Notes under the pieces: model-generated
Database searches by the model: none
The model's input: the letters and a program-made list of their open reading frames with translations, nothing else
Told to the model about the DNA's origin: nothing
Shown here: in pieces, positions 63,885 to 64,000 of the stretch
Layout: each line of letters starts with the position of its first letter
How positions within the stretch are numbered: position 1 is the first letter of the stretch
Made by a program: the position numbers and the translations under genes
From: Flavobacterium sp. 1355
GTDB lineage: Bacteria > Bacteroidota > Bacteroidia > Flavobacteriales > Flavobacteriaceae
Reading direction: 5' to 3'
Assembly: GCF_017833415.1 (NCBI RefSeq)
Contig: NZ_JAFICC010000006.1
Span: forward strand, 224,926 to 288,925
DNA: 64,000 nt

Positions 63885-64000
63885 CACCCGCTTTGAGAAA
63901 CAAGCGAAACAAAAAAGAAATACACGTTCGTAGACATATTGAATTGACAGCCGTCTCGTTTTACAACGAGACAAAAGAATAAGAGTAATGGAATCGTAAG
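63885..64000 (+). other. Probable rRNA operon leader, 16S gene beyond window
   Basis: After P3 there is GACATATTGAATTGACAGCC, a hairpin GTCTCGTT / AACGAGAC (63953-63972) and GAATAAGAGTAATGGAATCG, sequence that I associate with flavobacterial 16S rRNA leaders. The mature 16S start (GAGTTTGATCCTGG) is not inside the window, so this rests on recall and on the promoter array. Confidence 0.65.

Noticed and set aside
1..64000. tRNA genes, insertion sequences or prophage
   Set aside because: No tRNA T-loop signature with matching acceptor stem, no transposase, integrase or phage structural gene was recognised.

Overview
The window looks like a chromosomal segment of a Flavobacterium-type member of the Bacteroidota. 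The evidence is the AT-rich composition, promoters of the form TTG-N19-21-TAnnTTTG, little use of Shine-Dalgarno sequences, exported proteins ending their signal in AQ, DUF3857/transglutaminase and ExbB-ExbD-ExbD-TonB gene sets, a kynurenine pathway, and many palindromic intergenic repeats. I see no transposase, prophage, tRNA or CRISPR array. The window ends in what appears to be the promoter and leader region of an rRNA operon whose 16S gene would lie just beyond position 64000.

Layout. 1-8.1 kb: 5' part of a very large outer-membrane protein (minus strand, runs off the left edge), then a tandem pair of membrane-anchored AraC-type regulators followed by an outer-membrane beta-barrel gene with a carboxypeptidase-like N-terminal domain. 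8.1-18.1 kb: housekeeping and small genes (aspartate kinase, GNAT acetyltransferase, fructose-1,6-bisphosphatase, TerB-like protein, a HupE/UreJ - dCMP deaminase - S41 protease - NTF2-like run, a small lipoprotein, a truncated thioredoxin-reductase-like flavoprotein, MarC, DUF3109). 18.4-22.1 kb: class I ribonucleotide reductase, nrdB then nrdA. 22.4-26.9 kb: aromatic amino acid operon (prephenate dehydratase, aminotransferase, prephenate dehydrogenase, DAHP synthase-chorismate mutase) preceded by a short Phe/Tyr-rich leader peptide and a terminator/antiterminator pair, i.e. a classical ribosome-mediated attenuator. 27.2-34.7 kb: rsgA, dtd and three tandem DUF3857/transglutaminase-fold proteins, of which the second and third have lost the catalytic Cys and His. 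34.7-39.8 kb: MazG-like, aroA, queA, kynureninase, a glycine-zipper lipoprotein. 39.8-49.6 kb: a 601-residue Cys-rich protein of unknown function, an AsmA-like protein, a penicillin acylase, small exported proteins, a serine hydrolase, and a GNAT acetyltransferase gene broken by one in-frame stop. 50-53 kb: kynurenine 3-monooxygenase and a HerA-like ATPase. 53.3-59.2 kb: a TonB energising operon (exbB, two exbD, tonB, small membrane protein, PstS-like lipoprotein, TPR protein). 59.2-63.1 kb: queE, YfiT/DinB-like protein, methyltransferase, YkgJ-type Cys-cluster protein, FtsX/LolE-like permease. 63.1-64 kb: a structured interspersed repeat and three tandem strong promoters.

Functional links. 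AroF-CM, PheA and TyrA form the Phe/Tyr branch, with AroA (shikimate pathway) 8 kb away; KynU and Kmo belong to tryptophan to quinolinate/NAD breakdown; QueA and QueE both serve queuosine synthesis; the TonB operon would energise TonB-dependent outer-membrane receptors. The most interesting non-coding signals are the Phe attenuator (22.4-22.6 kb), a two-copy repeat whose central hairpin differs in sequence but keeps its pairing (24.8 and 63.3 kb), several unrelated perfect or near-perfect inverted repeats, and a perfect 13-bp hairpin inside the coding region following tonB.
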